Counted from the stretch's first letter, positions 1-9,847 are shown. The stretch: DNA of 64,000 nt from Microbispora hainanensis (GCF_036186745.1 NZ_CP108086.1:5146001-5210000); one strand, 5' to 3'. Numbers and translations: made by a program. Notes: a model not told the origin generated them from the letters alone.

Positions 1-1
1 C

Positions 2-574
2 GCCCGGTGGCTGGAGGCCGCGATGGTCGAGCTCGGCGCCGACAAGCCGGCCTTCGACTCCATCGTGGCGAGCGGCCCCAACGGCTCGATCCCGCACCAC
101 TCGCCCTCCGACCGGCCGGTCGAGCGGGGCGACCTGGTGACCATGGACTTCGGCGCCCGTTATGACGGTTATCACGCGGACATGACCCGCACGGTCGCGG
201 TGGGTCCGCCCGCCGCCTGGCAGCGCGACCTCCACGACCTCGTACGGCAGGCCCAGCGCGCGGGCCGCCACGCCGTACGGGCGGGGGCGACGGCGCACGA
301 GGTGGACGCCGCCGCGCGCGACGTGATCGCCGAGGCGGGTCACGCCGAGCGGTTCGGTCACGGGCTGGGTCACGGAGTCGGCCTGGAGATCCACGAGCTG
401 CCGTTCCTGGGCCCTGGCAAGACCGGTAGACTAGAGGATCGAGTTCCGATCACCGTCGAGCCGGGGGTCTATCTTCCGGGCAGGGGCGGTGTGCGCATCG
501 AGGACACGCTTGTGACGCGTGCTGACGGGCCGGAGCTTCTCACACTGACGACCAAGGAGCTGCTCGTCCTGTAG
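2..574 (+). CDS. M24-family metallopeptidase (Xaa-Pro aminopeptidase/prolidase type), 5' truncated
   Basis: C-terminal 190 residues of a pita-bread-fold peptidase that removes N-terminal residues before proline or splits Xaa-Pro dipeptides in the cytoplasm. The gene begins before the window; the frame is open from base 2. Metal ligands of the M24 family are all visible: Asp in [17 protein letters not shown] (two Asp), His in [14 protein letters not shown], and Glu in VEPGVY and RIEDT. It lies 25 bp before efp, the usual actinobacterial order (pepQ/pepP - efp - nusB). Assignment to M24 is firm; whether it is PepP or PepQ cannot be decided without the N-terminal half. Confidence 0.9.
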   Translation, partial: ARWLEAAMVELGADKPAFDSIVASGPNGSIPHHSPSDRPVERGDLVTMDFGARYDGYHADMTRTVAVGPPAAWQRDLHDLVRQAQRAGRHAVRAGATAHEVDAAARDVIAEAGHAERFGHGLGHGVGLEIHELPFLGPGKTGRLEDRVPITVEPGVYLPGRGGVRIEDTLVTRADGPELLTLTTKELLVL

Positions 575-599
575 GGCAGCCGCACGCGGGAGACGCTAC

Positions 600-1160
600 G
601 TGGCGACGACGAACGACCTGAAGAACGGACTCGTGCTCAAGCTCGACGGTGGGGAGCTGTGGACCGTTGTCGAGTTCCAGCACGTCAAGCCGGGTAAGGG
701 CGGCGCGTTCGTCCGCACCAAGCTCAAGAACATCCTGTCCGGCAAGGTCGTGGACAAGACCTTCAACGCCGGCGTGAAGGTCGACGTGGCGAACGTCGAC
801 AAGCGCGACATGCAGTACTCCTACCTCGACGGCGACGACTTCGTGTTCATGGACACCGAGACCTACGACATGGTCAACGTCCCGCGCGACGTGGTGGGCA
901 CCGCGGCCAACTACATGCTGGAGAACACGACCGCGACCGTCGCGTTCAACGAGGGCAACCCGCTGTACGTCGACCTCCCGGCGGCCGTCGAGCTGACGAT
1001 CTCGCACACCGAGCCGGGCCTGCAGGGCGACCGCTCCACCGGCGGCACCAAGCCCGCCACCCTGGAGACCGGTGCCGAGATCAAGGTCCCGCTCTTCATC
1101 ACGACCGGCGAGAAGGTCAAGGTCGACACTCGCACCGGCGAGTACCTCGGTCGGGCCTGA
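600..1160 (+). CDS. efp: Translation elongation factor P
   Basis: 186 residues, the full EF-P length. EF-P binds between the P and E sites and relieves ribosomes stalled on polyproline stretches. The KOW-like N-domain starts with [18 protein letters not shown]; the tip loop reads KPGKGG with Lys33 at the place that is modified in E. coli. No modification enzyme gene is nearby, and actinobacterial EF-Ps are reported to work with an unmodified Lys. Start is GTG at 600. The role fits this genome well: FtsI, the FtsL-like protein, FtsZ and the kinases in this window all contain proline-rich segments. nusB follows after one base. Confidence 0.98.
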   Translation: MATTNDLKNGLVLKLDGGELWTVVEFQHVKPGKGGAFVRTKLKNILSGKVVDKTFNAGVKVDVANVDKRDMQYSYLDGDDFVFMDTETYDMVNVPRDVVGTAANYMLENTTATVAFNEGNPLYVDLPAAVELTISHTEPGLQGDRSTGGTKPATLETGAEIKVPLFITTGEKVKVDTRTGEYLGRA

Positions 1161-1161
1161 C

Positions 1162-1572
1162 GTGTCGGCTCGGGGGAAGGCCCGCCGCCGCGCGCTGGAC
1201 ATTCTCTTCGAGGCCGAGGCCCGGCAGCTGAGCCCGCTCAACGTGCTCGCCGAGCGGGTTGAGCGGGCCGACCCGCCGGTCAACGAGTACACCTCCTTCA
1301 TCGTCGAGGGCGTGGTCCGGCATCTGGACCGCATCGACGAGCTGATCTCGACGTACGCCGAGGGCTGGACCCTGGAGCGCATGCCGGCCGTGGACCGCAA
1401 CGTCCTGCGCGGCGGGACCTACGAGATGCTGTGGTCGGAGGAGGTTCCGGAGGGCGTGGTCATCAGCGAGTGGGTGCATCTGGCCGCGGAGCTGTCGACC
1501 GACGAGTCGCCGCAGTTCGTCAACGGGCTGCTGGCCCGCTTCAAGCAGCTCAAGCCCTCGCTTTCGCTCTGA
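1162..1572 (+). CDS. nusB: Transcription antitermination protein NusB
   Basis: 136-residue all-helical RNA-binding protein that with NusE (S10) binds boxA in rRNA leaders and supports antitermination. Family features: N-terminal ARGKARRRALDILFEAE, then AVDRNVLRGGTYEML and the C-terminal FVNGLLARF. GTG at 1162 is chosen because it begins one base after the efp stop and gives the usual NusB N-terminus; longer in-frame starts lie inside efp. Translation is probably coupled to efp. Confident by length, motifs and context. Confidence 0.96.
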   Translation: MSARGKARRRALDILFEAEARQLSPLNVLAERVERADPPVNEYTSFIVEGVVRHLDRIDELISTYAEGWTLERMPAVDRNVLRGGTYEMLWSEEVPEGVVISEWVHLAAELSTDESPQFVNGLLARFKQLKPSLSL

Positions 1573-1671
1573 TCCCACGGTCCCTCGGCCCGACCGGCGG
1601 CCCGGCATCCCGGGCGGCCAAGGCGGTCCGGGAGGCCGACAGCTCCGAGAGGCCCGACAGGGAGGCCGCAA

Positions 1672-2394
1672 GTGCGTGACGCCACACGCCGCGCCGTCGT
1701 CTGGGAGGCGCTGCGCGCGCTCCTGGCCGAGCGGACGGCCGCCACCGGGCGCGAGACGCTCGACATCGTCGACGCCGGCGGTGGCACGGGCGGTTTCGCC
1801 GTGCCGCTGGCCACGCTCGGGCACACCGTGACGGTGGTCGACTCGACCCCCGACTCGCTGGCCGCACTGGAGCGCCGCGCCGCCGAGACGGGCGTCGGCG
1901 TGAAGGGCCTGCAGGGCGACGCCGCCGACCTCGGCGACCTGCTGGCGCCCGGCAGCGCCGACCTGGTGCTGTGTCACAGCGTGCTGGAGTACGTCGAGGA
2001 CCCGGCGGGTGCGCTGGGCGCGGTCGGCGGCATCCTGCGGCCCGGCGGCGTGGTGAGCGTGCTGGCCGCCAACTCGGTCGCCGCGGCCGTCCACCGCTCG
2101 CTGGCCGGCCACTTCGACGAGGCGCGCCGGGTGCTGTCCGACCCGGCGGGCCGCTGGGGCGACCGCGACCCCACGCCGCGCCGCTTCTCCCGTGAGACGC
2201 TGGGCGAGCTGCTGTCCGGCGCCGGGTTCACCGTCGGCGAGGTGCAGGGCGTGCGGATCTTCGCCGACCTCGTGCCGGGCATGCTGGCCGAGAGCGACCC
2301 CGAGGGCCTCGTGGCGCTGGAGCGGGCGGCGGCCACCCATCCCGTGCTCCGCGACATCGCCACCCAGATCCACGTCATCGCCTATCGTCAGTAG
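1672..2394 (+). CDS. Class I SAM-dependent methyltransferase
   Basis: 240 residues with a Rossmann methyltransferase core: motif I is VDAGGGTGGFAVPLA (residues about 31-45), followed by TVTVVDSTPDSLAAL, then LVLCHSVLEYVEDP, a typical post-motif II/III segment. Substrate is not predictable; the fold is that of small-molecule methyltransferases (UbiE/Methyltransf_11 type). Start is GTG at 1672, 99 bp after nusB. It stands between nusB and dinB, so it may belong to the efp transcript or have its own promoter. Confidence 0.85.
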   Translation: MRDATRRAVVWEALRALLAERTAATGRETLDIVDAGGGTGGFAVPLATLGHTVTVVDSTPDSLAALERRAAETGVGVKGLQGDAADLGDLLAPGSADLVLCHSVLEYVEDPAGALGAVGGILRPGGVVSVLAANSVAAAVHRSLAGHFDEARRVLSDPAGRWGDRDPTPRRFSRETLGELLSGAGFTVGEVQGVRIFADLVPGMLAESDPEGLVALERAAATHPVLRDIATQIHVIAYRQ

Positions 2395-2402
2395 AAAAGA
2401 TG

Positions 2403-2430
2403 TTCGGATAGCGTGGTGGTCGGGTAGGGT
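2403..2430 (+). promoter_or_regulatory. Possible dinB promoter, near-leaderless
   Basis: A TAGGGT -10 element at 2425-2430 lies six bases before the dinB ATG (2437), with a weak -35 candidate (TTCGGA, 2403-2408). This would give an almost leaderless mRNA. No full LexA box (GAAC-N4-GTTC) is visible; only a lone GTTC half-site at 2402-2405. Confidence 0.35.
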
Positions 2431-2436
2431 GACCTC

Positions 2437-3681
2437 ATGTCCCGGAATCAGCTGCTGCCTCGGGATCCGTCGCCACCGCCGGACGGCCCGGCCGACGACA
2501 GCGGCTGCCCCATCCTCCATGTGGACATGGACGCCTTCTACGCCAGCGTCGAGCTGCTCGACCGTCCGGAGCTGCGGGGCACCCCGGTCATCGTCGGCGC
2601 CACCGGCGCGCGCGGGGTCGTGCTGAGCGCCACCTACGAGGCCCGCAGGTTCGGGGTCCACTCGGCGATGCCGATGACCCGGGCCCGGCGCATCTGCCCG
2701 CAGGCCACGGTCATCCCGCCCCGCCACGCGAAGTACGCCGAGGTGTCCCGCGGCGTGATGGAGATCTTCCAGTCGATCACCCCGGAAGTCGAGCCGATCG
2801 CGTCCGACGAGGCGTTCCTCGACGTGGGCGGGGCCCGCCGCAGGCTCGGCAGCCCCGCGGCCATCGCCCGCATGATCCGCGCCCAGGTGGCCGAGCGGTT
2901 CGGCATCACCTGCTCGGTGGGGGTGGCGAGCACGAAGTTCGTGGCCAAGCTCGCCTCGCGCCAGTGCAAGCCGGACGGCCTGCTCGTGGTCCCGGCCGAC
3001 CGCGTCGTGGAGTTCCTGCACCCGCTGCCCGTCGCCGCCCTGTGGGGCGTGGGAGAGCGCACCGAGCAGGCCCTCGTACGGCTCGGCATCCGCACCGTGG
3101 GCGACCTGGCCCAGGTGCCGGTGGCGACGCTCCAGCGTGAGTTCGGCGCCGTCGGCGCGCACCTGGCGGCCCTCGCCTGGGGACGCGACGACCGCCGGGT
3201 GGTGCCGCACGCGCCCGACAAGAGCATCGGCAACGAGGAGACGTTCCCGCACGACGTCGACGACCCTGAGACGATCAGGCGTGAGCTGCTGCGGCTGTCG
3301 GAGCGGGTCGCCGCGCGCCTGCGGGCCGGTGGGCATGTCGGCCGCACGGTCAGCGTCAAACTCCGACGATCCGACTTCACGACCATCACCCGGTCGCGTA
3401 CGCTGCGCGAGGCGACCGACGTCGCGAAGGAGATTTTCGACACATCATGCGAGCTCTACGAGGCCGCCGGGCTGGAGCGGGTGCGGTTGCGGCTGGTCGG
3501 CGTGCGTGTGGAGAACCTGATCCCGGCCGCCGCGGCGACGCGTCAGCTCGGCCTGGGGGAGCGGGAGACCGGCTGGCGGGAGGCCGAACAGGCCATGGAC
3601 CGGGCGGCCCGCCGCTTCGGTCCGGACGCGGTGAAACCGGCATCGCTTGTTCGGCGTCCGTTTGGTCCAATAGGTCTATGA
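2437..3681 (+). CDS. dinB: DNA polymerase IV (Y-family translesion polymerase)
   Basis: 414 residues. Error-prone polymerase for lesion bypass. The catalytic palm is seen in ILHVDMDAFYASVE (first Asp, residues about 28-41) and SDEAFLDV (second Asp-Glu pair); thumb HhH region around LWGVGERTEQALVRLGI; little-finger domain after residue about 270 with SIGNEETFPHD. The protein ends without an obvious QL-[SD]-LF beta-clamp motif; LGLGERETG near residue 378 and the end RRPFGPIGL do not match it. ATG 2437 is preceded by a possible -10 so the mRNA may be leaderless. SOS control is not shown by the sequence. Confidence 0.95.
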   Translation: MSRNQLLPRDPSPPPDGPADDSGCPILHVDMDAFYASVELLDRPELRGTPVIVGATGARGVVLSATYEARRFGVHSAMPMTRARRICPQATVIPPRHAKYAEVSRGVMEIFQSITPEVEPIASDEAFLDVGGARRRLGSPAAIARMIRAQVAERFGITCSVGVASTKFVAKLASRQCKPDGLLVVPADRVVEFLHPLPVAALWGVGERTEQALVRLGIRTVGDLAQVPVATLQREFGAVGAHLAALAWGRDDRRVVPHAPDKSIGNEETFPHDVDDPETIRRELLRLSERVAARLRAGGHVGRTVSVKLRRSDFTTITRSRTLREATDVAKEIFDTSCELYEAAGLERVRLRLVGVRVENLIPAAAATRQLGLGERETGWREAEQAMDRAARRFGPDAVKPASLVRRPFGPIGL

Positions 3682-3828
3682 CGTCACCTCCGGTTTGGAC
3701 CGCGTTGGACGTTTTCTTTCGCCTACGTCTGAGGCCTCGTATTCTGGGGATAACCGACCGCGAGGTTCGGACACCCCGTGTCGTCCGTTGCCGTCTTCCC
3801 CTGAATGGGGCCGTCCTTGGGAGGCGCC

Positions 3829-4209
3829 GTGCCGCTGTCTGAGCACGAGCAGCGCTTGCTCGACCAGATCGAGCAGGCCCTCTATGCCGAGGACCCGAAG
3901 TGGGCGAACACCGTACGGATCAGCGATCCGCGCAGCCACTACAAGCGCCGCCTGGTGAAGGCCTCCATAGGCTTCGCACTCGGCGTGGTCCTGCTGATGG
4001 TCGGCGCCGTCGCGGCCCAGATCTGGCTCGGTGCCGCCGGCTTCGTGGTCATGCTGGCAACCTGCCTGTGGGGCCTGTCGAGCTGGAAGCGCATGAACGG
4101 GTTCGGTGACTCCCCGCCGACGGCCCGCGGCCGCGGCCGCCGTCCCCAGCGCCAGAGCTTCATGGAGCGCATGGAGGAGCGCTGGCGCCGTCGCCACGAC
4201 GAGCACTGA
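3829..4209 (+). CDS. DUF3040 family membrane protein
   Basis: 126 residues. N-terminus PLSEHEQRLLDQIEQALYAEDP is the hallmark of DUF3040, an actinobacterial family of unknown function commonly found just upstream of mraZ. Two hydrophobic segments (about residues 43-65 and 67-85) predict a small integral membrane protein with both ends cytoplasmic and an Arg-rich tail (RGRGRRPQRQS, RWRRRHDEH). GTG 3829 is chosen because GGGAGG lies just upstream at 3819-3824 and the family begins with PLSEHE; the longer in-frame ATG at 3805 would add residues not typical of the family. Confidence 0.88.
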   Translation: MPLSEHEQRLLDQIEQALYAEDPKWANTVRISDPRSHYKRRLVKASIGFALGVVLLMVGAVAAQIWLGAAGFVVMLATCLWGLSSWKRMNGFGDSPPTARGRGRRPQRQSFMERMEERWRRRHDEH

Positions 4210-4234
4210 TCCCCATCACGACCTGAGCCACCGC

Positions 4235-4261
4235 CGGTGGGCCCGCTTCCCGGGCCCACCG
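4235..4261. terminator. Intrinsic terminator-like hairpin between convergent genes
   Basis: Perfect 11-bp stem (CGGTGGGCCCG / CGGGCCCACCG) with a CTTCC loop, 25 bp after the DUF3040 stop and facing the convergent transglutaminase gene. No T-run, as is common for actinobacterial terminators. Confidence 0.65.
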
Positions 4262-4383
4262 AGTCGTCTGCGGCGCCCCGCGCCCCCGGCTCGCCCGCGG
4301 CGCGCCTCCGCGCTGATCGGTGCTTTCGCCCCGCCCTGCCCGCGGGTGCTCGCCTGCCGCGCGCTTTCCCCCGTCCGCCCCAA

Positions 4384-4419
4384 AAGGGAACGGCACCCCC
4401 GGCCAGTGGCCGCCGGGGG
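4384..4419 (-). terminator. Terminator for the moxR-DUF58-transglutaminase operon
   Basis: On the minus strand just after the transglutaminase stop: an 8-bp stem (CCCCCGGC / GCCGGGGG, 4396-4403 and 4412-4419) followed on that strand by a short TTTT stretch at 4382-4385. Confidence 0.55.
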
Positions 4420-4427
4420 CAGGGCGA

Positions 4428-6869
4428 TCAGCGGCGGGCGCCGGTGAGGGTCCGCTCCTTCGCGGTGTCGTCGGCCCGGGTGCCGTCCGGGCGTTCCGGC
4501 GTGGCGGCCGCCCGCGTTCCGCCGGGCCGCGCCCGCCAGAGCCGGGGCCGCAGCCCCTCCAGCCGGTCGAAGACGTCGAGCGCGCCCTCGCCGGCCGCCC
4601 GCACCCGCAGCAGCACGGACATCGGGGCGAGCGCGGCCCCGAGACGCCGCCACCGTGAGGCCTTCGACGCCAGATCGCGCCTGATCCGGCGCAGGTCCGC
4701 CGGGACGGGCCCCGACGCCGAGGGCGTGGGGGCGTACCTGAGCCGTTCCTCCGACGTGACGACGCGGGTGAGCGCCTCGGCGGCCTGCGGCCCGAGCGCG
4801 TACCGCTCGCCGATCCGGCGGCCGAGCGCGCGCGGCGTCTCGCTCGGCTCCCCGGCCATCCCCAGGTCCGTGAGCATGTCGCGCAGCTCGGCCCAGGCCG
4901 CGTGGCCTCCCGCCGCCGTACGCGTGACCAGGCGAAGGCGACGACGTCGCACCAGGACCCGCGCGGCGGCGGGCAGCAACAGCAGCGCGAGCGCGGCGGC
5001 GACGCCGATGCCGATCTCGACGGGCACGGGCATGCCGGGGTCGGCCGCGGTGGCCGTGCCGTCGAGGTCGCGGTCGAGCTGGCGCGGGTTCGGCCGGGCC
5101 GGTCCGGCGCTCTGCCCGGCGTCGTCCTCCGCGCTCGACGACGGCCCGTCGGACGGGTTCGCCGTAGGGCCGTCCGTCGGCGTGACAGGCAGCGAGTAGA
5201 GCGGCACCTGGGCCGTGCCCTGCCCGGTGGCGCCGGTGGGGGTGGGCTCGAACCGCAGCCAGCCGATCCCGTCGAAGAACAGCTCCGGCCACGCGTGGGC
5301 GTCGTGGGTGCGGACCGTCCACTCGTTGCCGATCTTGGTGCCGCCGGTGTATCCGATCGACACCCGCGCCGGGATGTTGAGCAGACGCGCCATCACGGCC
5401 ATCGCCCCGGCGAACTGCTCGCAGTAGCCGGTGCGGTCACGCAGCAGGAACCGGGACAGCGCCTGCGCGCCCGATCCGGACGCGCGCACGTCGTAGGTGA
5501 ACCGGCCGTCCTGGGTGAACCACTCCTGCAGCTTGACCGCGGCCTCGTACGGCGAGGCGGCGTCGGCGGTGATGCGATGGGTGAGGGCGGTCACCCGCGG
5601 GTCGAGTCCTTCGGGCAGCTGCAGGTAGCGGTCGCTGTCCGGGAGGGTCACCGCCGTGCGCAGCTCGGTCAGGGTGGGCTCGGGCTCCTCGGTCATCACC
5701 CGGTAGTCGAGCCCGGCCGCCTCGTCCTCGGTGGAGAAGACCATGAGCGAGGCCCGGTCGGCGCGCCAGTCGCCGTCGGCCTCGACCTGCCTGGCCGGGT
5801 AGGGCAGCGGCAGGAAGTGGAGCGTGTCGATCTCATCGCTCATCTTGACCCACATCTCGGCGCGCTTCACCGTCACCCCGGGCCGCAGCCCGGGAGCGGG
5901 CGGCAGCGGCCCCTCCGACACGCGGTCTTCCGGGCGTCCGCGCAGCGGGGCCAGCGTCCACTTCGTCCCGTCGAAGATGTCGAGCGAGAAGATCCGCAGA
6001 TAACGCGGCACGTCGTCGCTGCTGGTGTAGGTGAGCACGGTCGCGTTGCGCTGCTGCCTGAGCTGGCCGCCGAGCTTGGCGATGGCGTCGGGGATGCCGA
6101 TGTTGCCGCCGCCCCCGCCGAGGCCGTTGCCGACGCCGAAGCCGAACAGCGGATCGGGGGAGAGGGCCGGCAGCAGCGCGGGCACCAGCACGGCCAGCGC
6201 GATCGCCGTCACGCCGATGCGCTTGCCCGACAGGGCGAGCCGCTCGGTGTCGGGGGCGGAGCCGCGCGAGGCGTCGGATGAACGCCGCACCACGACGGCC
6301 CGGCCCCAGCGGCTCAGCCGCTCGCGCCCGTCGGCGACGAGCAGGCCGATGTAGCCGAACGCCGCGACGACGAACGCGATCCACCCGATCGGGTCGGTGA
6401 TGACCGCCGCGGGCACGGTGAACAGGGCGAGCATCGGCAGCCCGGCCAGCGCCGCCCGGCGCAGCCGCACCGCGAAGACGTCCACGAGCAGGGCGATCAG
6501 CGCCACACCCGCCGTGGTGAGCAGCACGATGCCGGGACGGTCCGGCACCGGGGCGGCGTACTGCTGGATGCCGTCATATCCGGAGGCGATCAGCTTGGCG
6601 AGCCGGATGACCGAGTCCTTGGTGGGGATGATCCGCAGCCACGCCTCGTCGGGCGTGAAGACGAGCGTCAGGTAGATCAGGACCGTCACGGGCGTCACGG
6701 CGGGCGCCACCCATGGGCGGGCGCCCAGACGGGAGGCCACCGTGCCGGTCACGGTGACGACCAGGATCGCCCCCATGCAGGACCAGAACCAGGTGCCGCC
6801 CTCGAAGAGCGGATAGAGCGTGATCGTGACGGCCGCCGTGGCCAGCCCCGCCGCAACCGGCAGTTTCAT
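4428..6869 (-). CDS. TgpA-like transmembrane transglutaminase-like protein (DUF3488/transglutaminase core)
   Basis: 813 residues. N-terminal half has several membrane helices (residues about 5-210), then a large extracytoplasmic domain containing a papain-like transglutaminase core: Cys483 in RTGYCEQFAGAMAVMARL, His525 in THDAHAWPELFF, and the third position in WLRFEPTP (Glu where many relatives have Asp). A further membrane helix (about residues 610-640, PVEIGIGVAAALALLLL) precedes a cytoplasmic tail with DUF4129-like content. Last gene of a moxR-DUF58-tgpA operon, 35 bp after DUF58, with GGAAGG before the ATG. This trio is widespread in actinobacteria; its substrate is unknown. Confidence 0.9.
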   Translation of the reverse strand: MKLPVAAGLATAAVTITLYPLFEGGTWFWSCMGAILVVTVTGTVASRLGARPWVAPAVTPVTVLIYLTLVFTPDEAWLRIIPTKDSVIRLAKLIASGYDGIQQYAAPVPDRPGIVLLTTAGVALIALLVDVFAVRLRRAALAGLPMLALFTVPAAVITDPIGWIAFVVAAFGYIGLLVADGRERLSRWGRAVVVRRSSDASRGSAPDTERLALSGKRIGVTAIALAVLVPALLPALSPDPLFGFGVGNGLGGGGGNIGIPDAIAKLGGQLRQQRNATVLTYTSSDDVPRYLRIFSLDIFDGTKWTLAPLRGRPEDRVSEGPLPPAPGLRPGVTVKRAEMWVKMSDEIDTLHFLPLPYPARQVEADGDWRADRASLMVFSTEDEAAGLDYRVMTEEPEPTLTELRTAVTLPDSDRYLQLPEGLDPRVTALTHRITADAASPYEAAVKLQEWFTQDGRFTYDVRASGSGAQALSRFLLRDRTGYCEQFAGAMAVMARLLNIPARVSIGYTGGTKIGNEWTVRTHDAHAWPELFFDGIGWLRFEPTPTGATGQGTAQVPLYSLPVTPTDGPTANPSDGPSSSAEDDAGQSAGPARPNPRQLDRDLDGTATAADPGMPVPVEIGIGVAAALALLLLPAAARVLVRRRRLRLVTRTAAGGHAAWAELRDMLTDLGMAGEPSETPRALGRRIGERYALGPQAAEALTRVVTSEERLRYAPTPSASGPVPADLRRIRRDLASKASRWRRLGAALAPMSVLLRVRAAGEGALDVFDRLEGLRPRLWRARPGGTRAAATPERPDGTRADDTAKERTLTGARR

Positions 6870-6904
6870 TGCTTCCTACCTTCCGTCCCGCCGGTGCGGC
6901 CGGC

Positions 6905-8161
6905 TCAGGCCGCGCTCCTCTTGTTTCCGGCCTGCGGCCACACGTCGGCGAGCGGCGTGCCGGCGGGCAGGTCGAGCACCCGCCACCCGGCGCCGGTCAG
7001 GACCGATCGAGCGGCCCGCGCGTTCTCCTCGGCGACGGCGTCCCAGGAAGCCCCGTGCCCGGACGCGCGGTCCCAGGAGGCGAGGTCGAGCAGGATCGCG
7101 ACGGCGGTCACGCCCGAGTGGCGGAGCTGGGCGAGCGCCCGGGCCTCCTCCGGATCGAGCCCCCCGAGGACCGCGATGATCAGGCCCTCGCCGCCGCCCT
7201 GACGCAGCGCGCCGATGCCGTGCTCCAGCGAGCGCGCCGTGCTCTGCCGGATGACCGAGAGCGTGTCGAGCAGCGACCACGACTGGCCGGTGTCCACCAC
7301 GTGTCCCGCGCCCTGGTCGGTGACCAGGCGCAGGGCGAGCCCCTCCGCGGACAGGTGCACGCCGATGGACGCGGCGGCGGAGACCGCGACCTCGAACGAC
7401 GAGCGCGGCCCCTCCCCCCGGTGGGCGTGCCTGCGGGTGTCGAGCAGCAGCGCGCCCCGGCTCTGCCACTCCTGCTCCTCGCGCCTGACCATCAGCTCGC
7501 CGTGCCGCGCCGTCGAGCGCCAGTGGACGCGGCGCAGGTCGTCGCCCTGGCGATACTCGCGCGGCGCCACGTCGTCGTCGCCCGCCGCCGCGACCGACCG
7601 CGTACGGCTGTCGCCGCCGCCGCTGTACTCCCCGGAAAGACGCGCCGGCGGCAGCGGCACCACCTCGGGCGTGACCACGAGCGTGTCGGTGATGGTGAAC
7701 GAGCGGGTCAGCTCGACCAGCCCGAACGGGTCGGCGATTCGCACCGAGAGCGGCCCGATCGGGAAGCGCCCGCGCAGGTCCGAGCTCACCTTGTAGTCGA
7801 TCTCCCGGACGCCGCGGGACTCCATCCGATCGAGGACGAACCTCGGCCGGGTCCCCAGCGCGTACTGCAGGGTGTCCTCCACCAGCAGCAGCCCGGTGGG
7901 CAGCCGGGTGACGTTCTCCAGCCGCAGGGTGACCGTGGTCTGCTCGCCGGCCTGCACCCGCGCCGGGGTGAGCCGTCTGGCGCAGGCCAGCCGATAGCGC
8001 GTGCGGGCCACGACCATCGAGGCGAGCAACGGCATCGCGATGATCAGCACGGACACGCGCAGCAGGTCCTGCTCGCCGAGGACGAGGGCGCACAGCAGGG
8101 CCGCCACGCCGGACGCGAGGAACGAGCGTCCTCGCGGGGTCAGAGCCTTCAGCCCGATCAT
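6905..8161 (-). CDS. DUF58 domain protein (vWA-like, MoxR partner)
   Basis: 418 residues. Two N-terminal membrane helices (about residues 13-50), a beta-rich segment, and the DUF58 signature around YRQGDDLRRVHWRSTARHGELMVR (about residues 200-225), followed by a vWA-like Rossmann region (SRGALLLDTRRH). DUF58 proteins are thought to be substrates or partners of MoxR AAA+ ATPases in complex assembly. Start ATG 8161 has GGAGGG directly upstream. It is separated from moxR by 197 bp, most of it a 15-bp tandem repeat, which is unusual for this operon. Confidence 0.9.
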   Translation of the reverse strand: MIGLKALTPRGRSFLASGVAALLCALVLGEQDLLRVSVLIIAMPLLASMVVARTRYRLACARRLTPARVQAGEQTTVTLRLENVTRLPTGLLLVEDTLQYALGTRPRFVLDRMESRGVREIDYKVSSDLRGRFPIGPLSVRIADPFGLVELTRSFTITDTLVVTPEVVPLPPARLSGEYSGGGDSRTRSVAAAGDDDVAPREYRQGDDLRRVHWRSTARHGELMVRREEQEWQSRGALLLDTRRHAHRGEGPRSSFEVAVSAAASIGVHLSAEGLALRLVTDQGAGHVVDTGQSWSLLDTLSVIRQSTARSLEHGIGALRQGGGEGLIIAVLGGLDPEEARALAQLRHSGVTAVAILLDLASWDRASGHGASWDAVAEENARAARSVLTGAGWRVLDLPAGTPLADVWPQAGNKRSAA

Positions 8162-8203
8162 GGGCCCTCCGTCACTTGCTCACTGTCACATCGCCGGGCG
8201 CGC

Positions 8204-8353
8204 GCCCTGCTTACCGGTGCCCCGCTTACCGGTGCCCCGCTTACCGGTGCCCCGCTTACCGGCGCCCTGCTCGCTCGCACCCTGTTCACTCGCACCCTGT
8301 TCACTCGCACCCGGCTCGCCCACATCCGGCTCGCTCACATCCGGCCCACTCGC
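8204..8353. repeat. Ten-unit 15-bp tandem repeat between moxR and the DUF58 gene
   Basis: Ten 15-bp units in perfect register (8204-8353), grading from GCCCCGCTTACCGGT-type to ACCCTGTTCACTCGC-type to ATCCGGCTCGCTCAC-type. On the minus strand one frame is open throughout and reads as pentapeptides (TGKRG, ASEQG, VSEPD). That frame is not MoxR's: MoxR stops at 8359-8361, and a -1 shift there would run into the repeat. Could be a decayed MoxR tail, a slippage-prone spacer, or a non-coding element. Confidence 0.9.
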
Positions 8354-8358
8354 GTCCG

Positions 8359-9339
<981 letters not shown>

Positions 9340-9510
9340 CAGGCCTCCATGAGGGTGCGTCCCCGAGAATGGGGCGTTATACGTTCCTTTTCCATTCTGT
9401 GTACTGACCCTATGTCCCCTCTGGTTCTCGAGCGACTTTGTCCGGAAATCCGGGTGAACTGCCCACAGTGTTGTGGCGTCTCTTCACGGTCGCGTGGCGC
9501 GTTCGTCCGA

Positions 9511-9600
9511 ATCCCGTGACATCCCGTGACTTTTCGCGACTTCCCGCGCCATCCCGCGACTTCCCGCGCCATCCCGCGACGTCCACCGGCGTCCCGTGCG
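9511..9600. repeat. 10-bp periodic direct-repeat array
   Basis: Nine consecutive 10-bp blocks in register: ATCCCGTGAC twice, then TTTTCGCGAC, and alternating TTCCCGCGCC / ATCCCGCGAC, ending with two diverged blocks. Read on the minus strand this is a CGGGA-type half-site repeated once per helical turn. It lies about 170-260 bp upstream of the moxR start and 310-400 bp upstream of mraZ. The period equals that of MraZ boxes, but the core differs from the TGG boxes at the mraZ promoter. Confidence 0.8.
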
Positions 9601-9733
9601 GCGGCTCATGGCACCTGAAGCCTGGCGCGCTCCACTTCCCTCCACCCGGTTCCCCCACCCCTCTCCTGCCGCCCCCGGGAACCCCGTACGCGCCGGGGTT
9701 TCCGGGGTGCCGACACGCCCGTGCGCGGGGCGG

Positions 9734-9751
9734 GGGGCGCCGCGGCGCCCC
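9734..9751. repeat. 18-bp perfect GC palindrome
   Basis: GGGGCGCCGCGGCGCCCC is fully self-complementary. It may be a protein-binding site or a hairpin in the moxR-mraZ control region; nothing more can be said. Confidence 0.5.
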
Positions 9752-9819
9752 ACCCCGACCCACCCCATTTCACCTGCGAAAACGCCGTCGATTTTGAATG
9801 CCGACACGGCCAGAATCGG

Positions 9820-9847
9820 TTGACGGTGGGGAGAAGTGGAGTATGGT
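9820..9847 (+). promoter_or_regulatory. mraZ promoter
   Basis: TTGACG (9820-9825), 16-bp spacer, TATGGT (9842-9847). Transcription would start around 9854 and leave a leader of about 58 nt. The MraZ boxes overlap the spacer and -10, the arrangement expected for autorepression. Confidence 0.75.

Noticed and set aside
2402..2408. LexA/SOS box before dinB
   Set aside because: Only one GTTC half-site is present; no partner half-site at the right distance.
1117..3336. 739-codon open frame on the minus strand
   Set aside because: Covers nusB, the methyltransferase and dinB in antisense; no domain or start signal.
8204..8353. CRISPR-like array
   Set aside because: Units are contiguous 15-bp repeats with no spacers, and there is no cas gene.
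9438..9797. Small open frames in the moxR-mraZ gap
   Set aside because: No ribosome binding site, low-complexity Pro/Arg products, and they cover the periodic array and palindrome.
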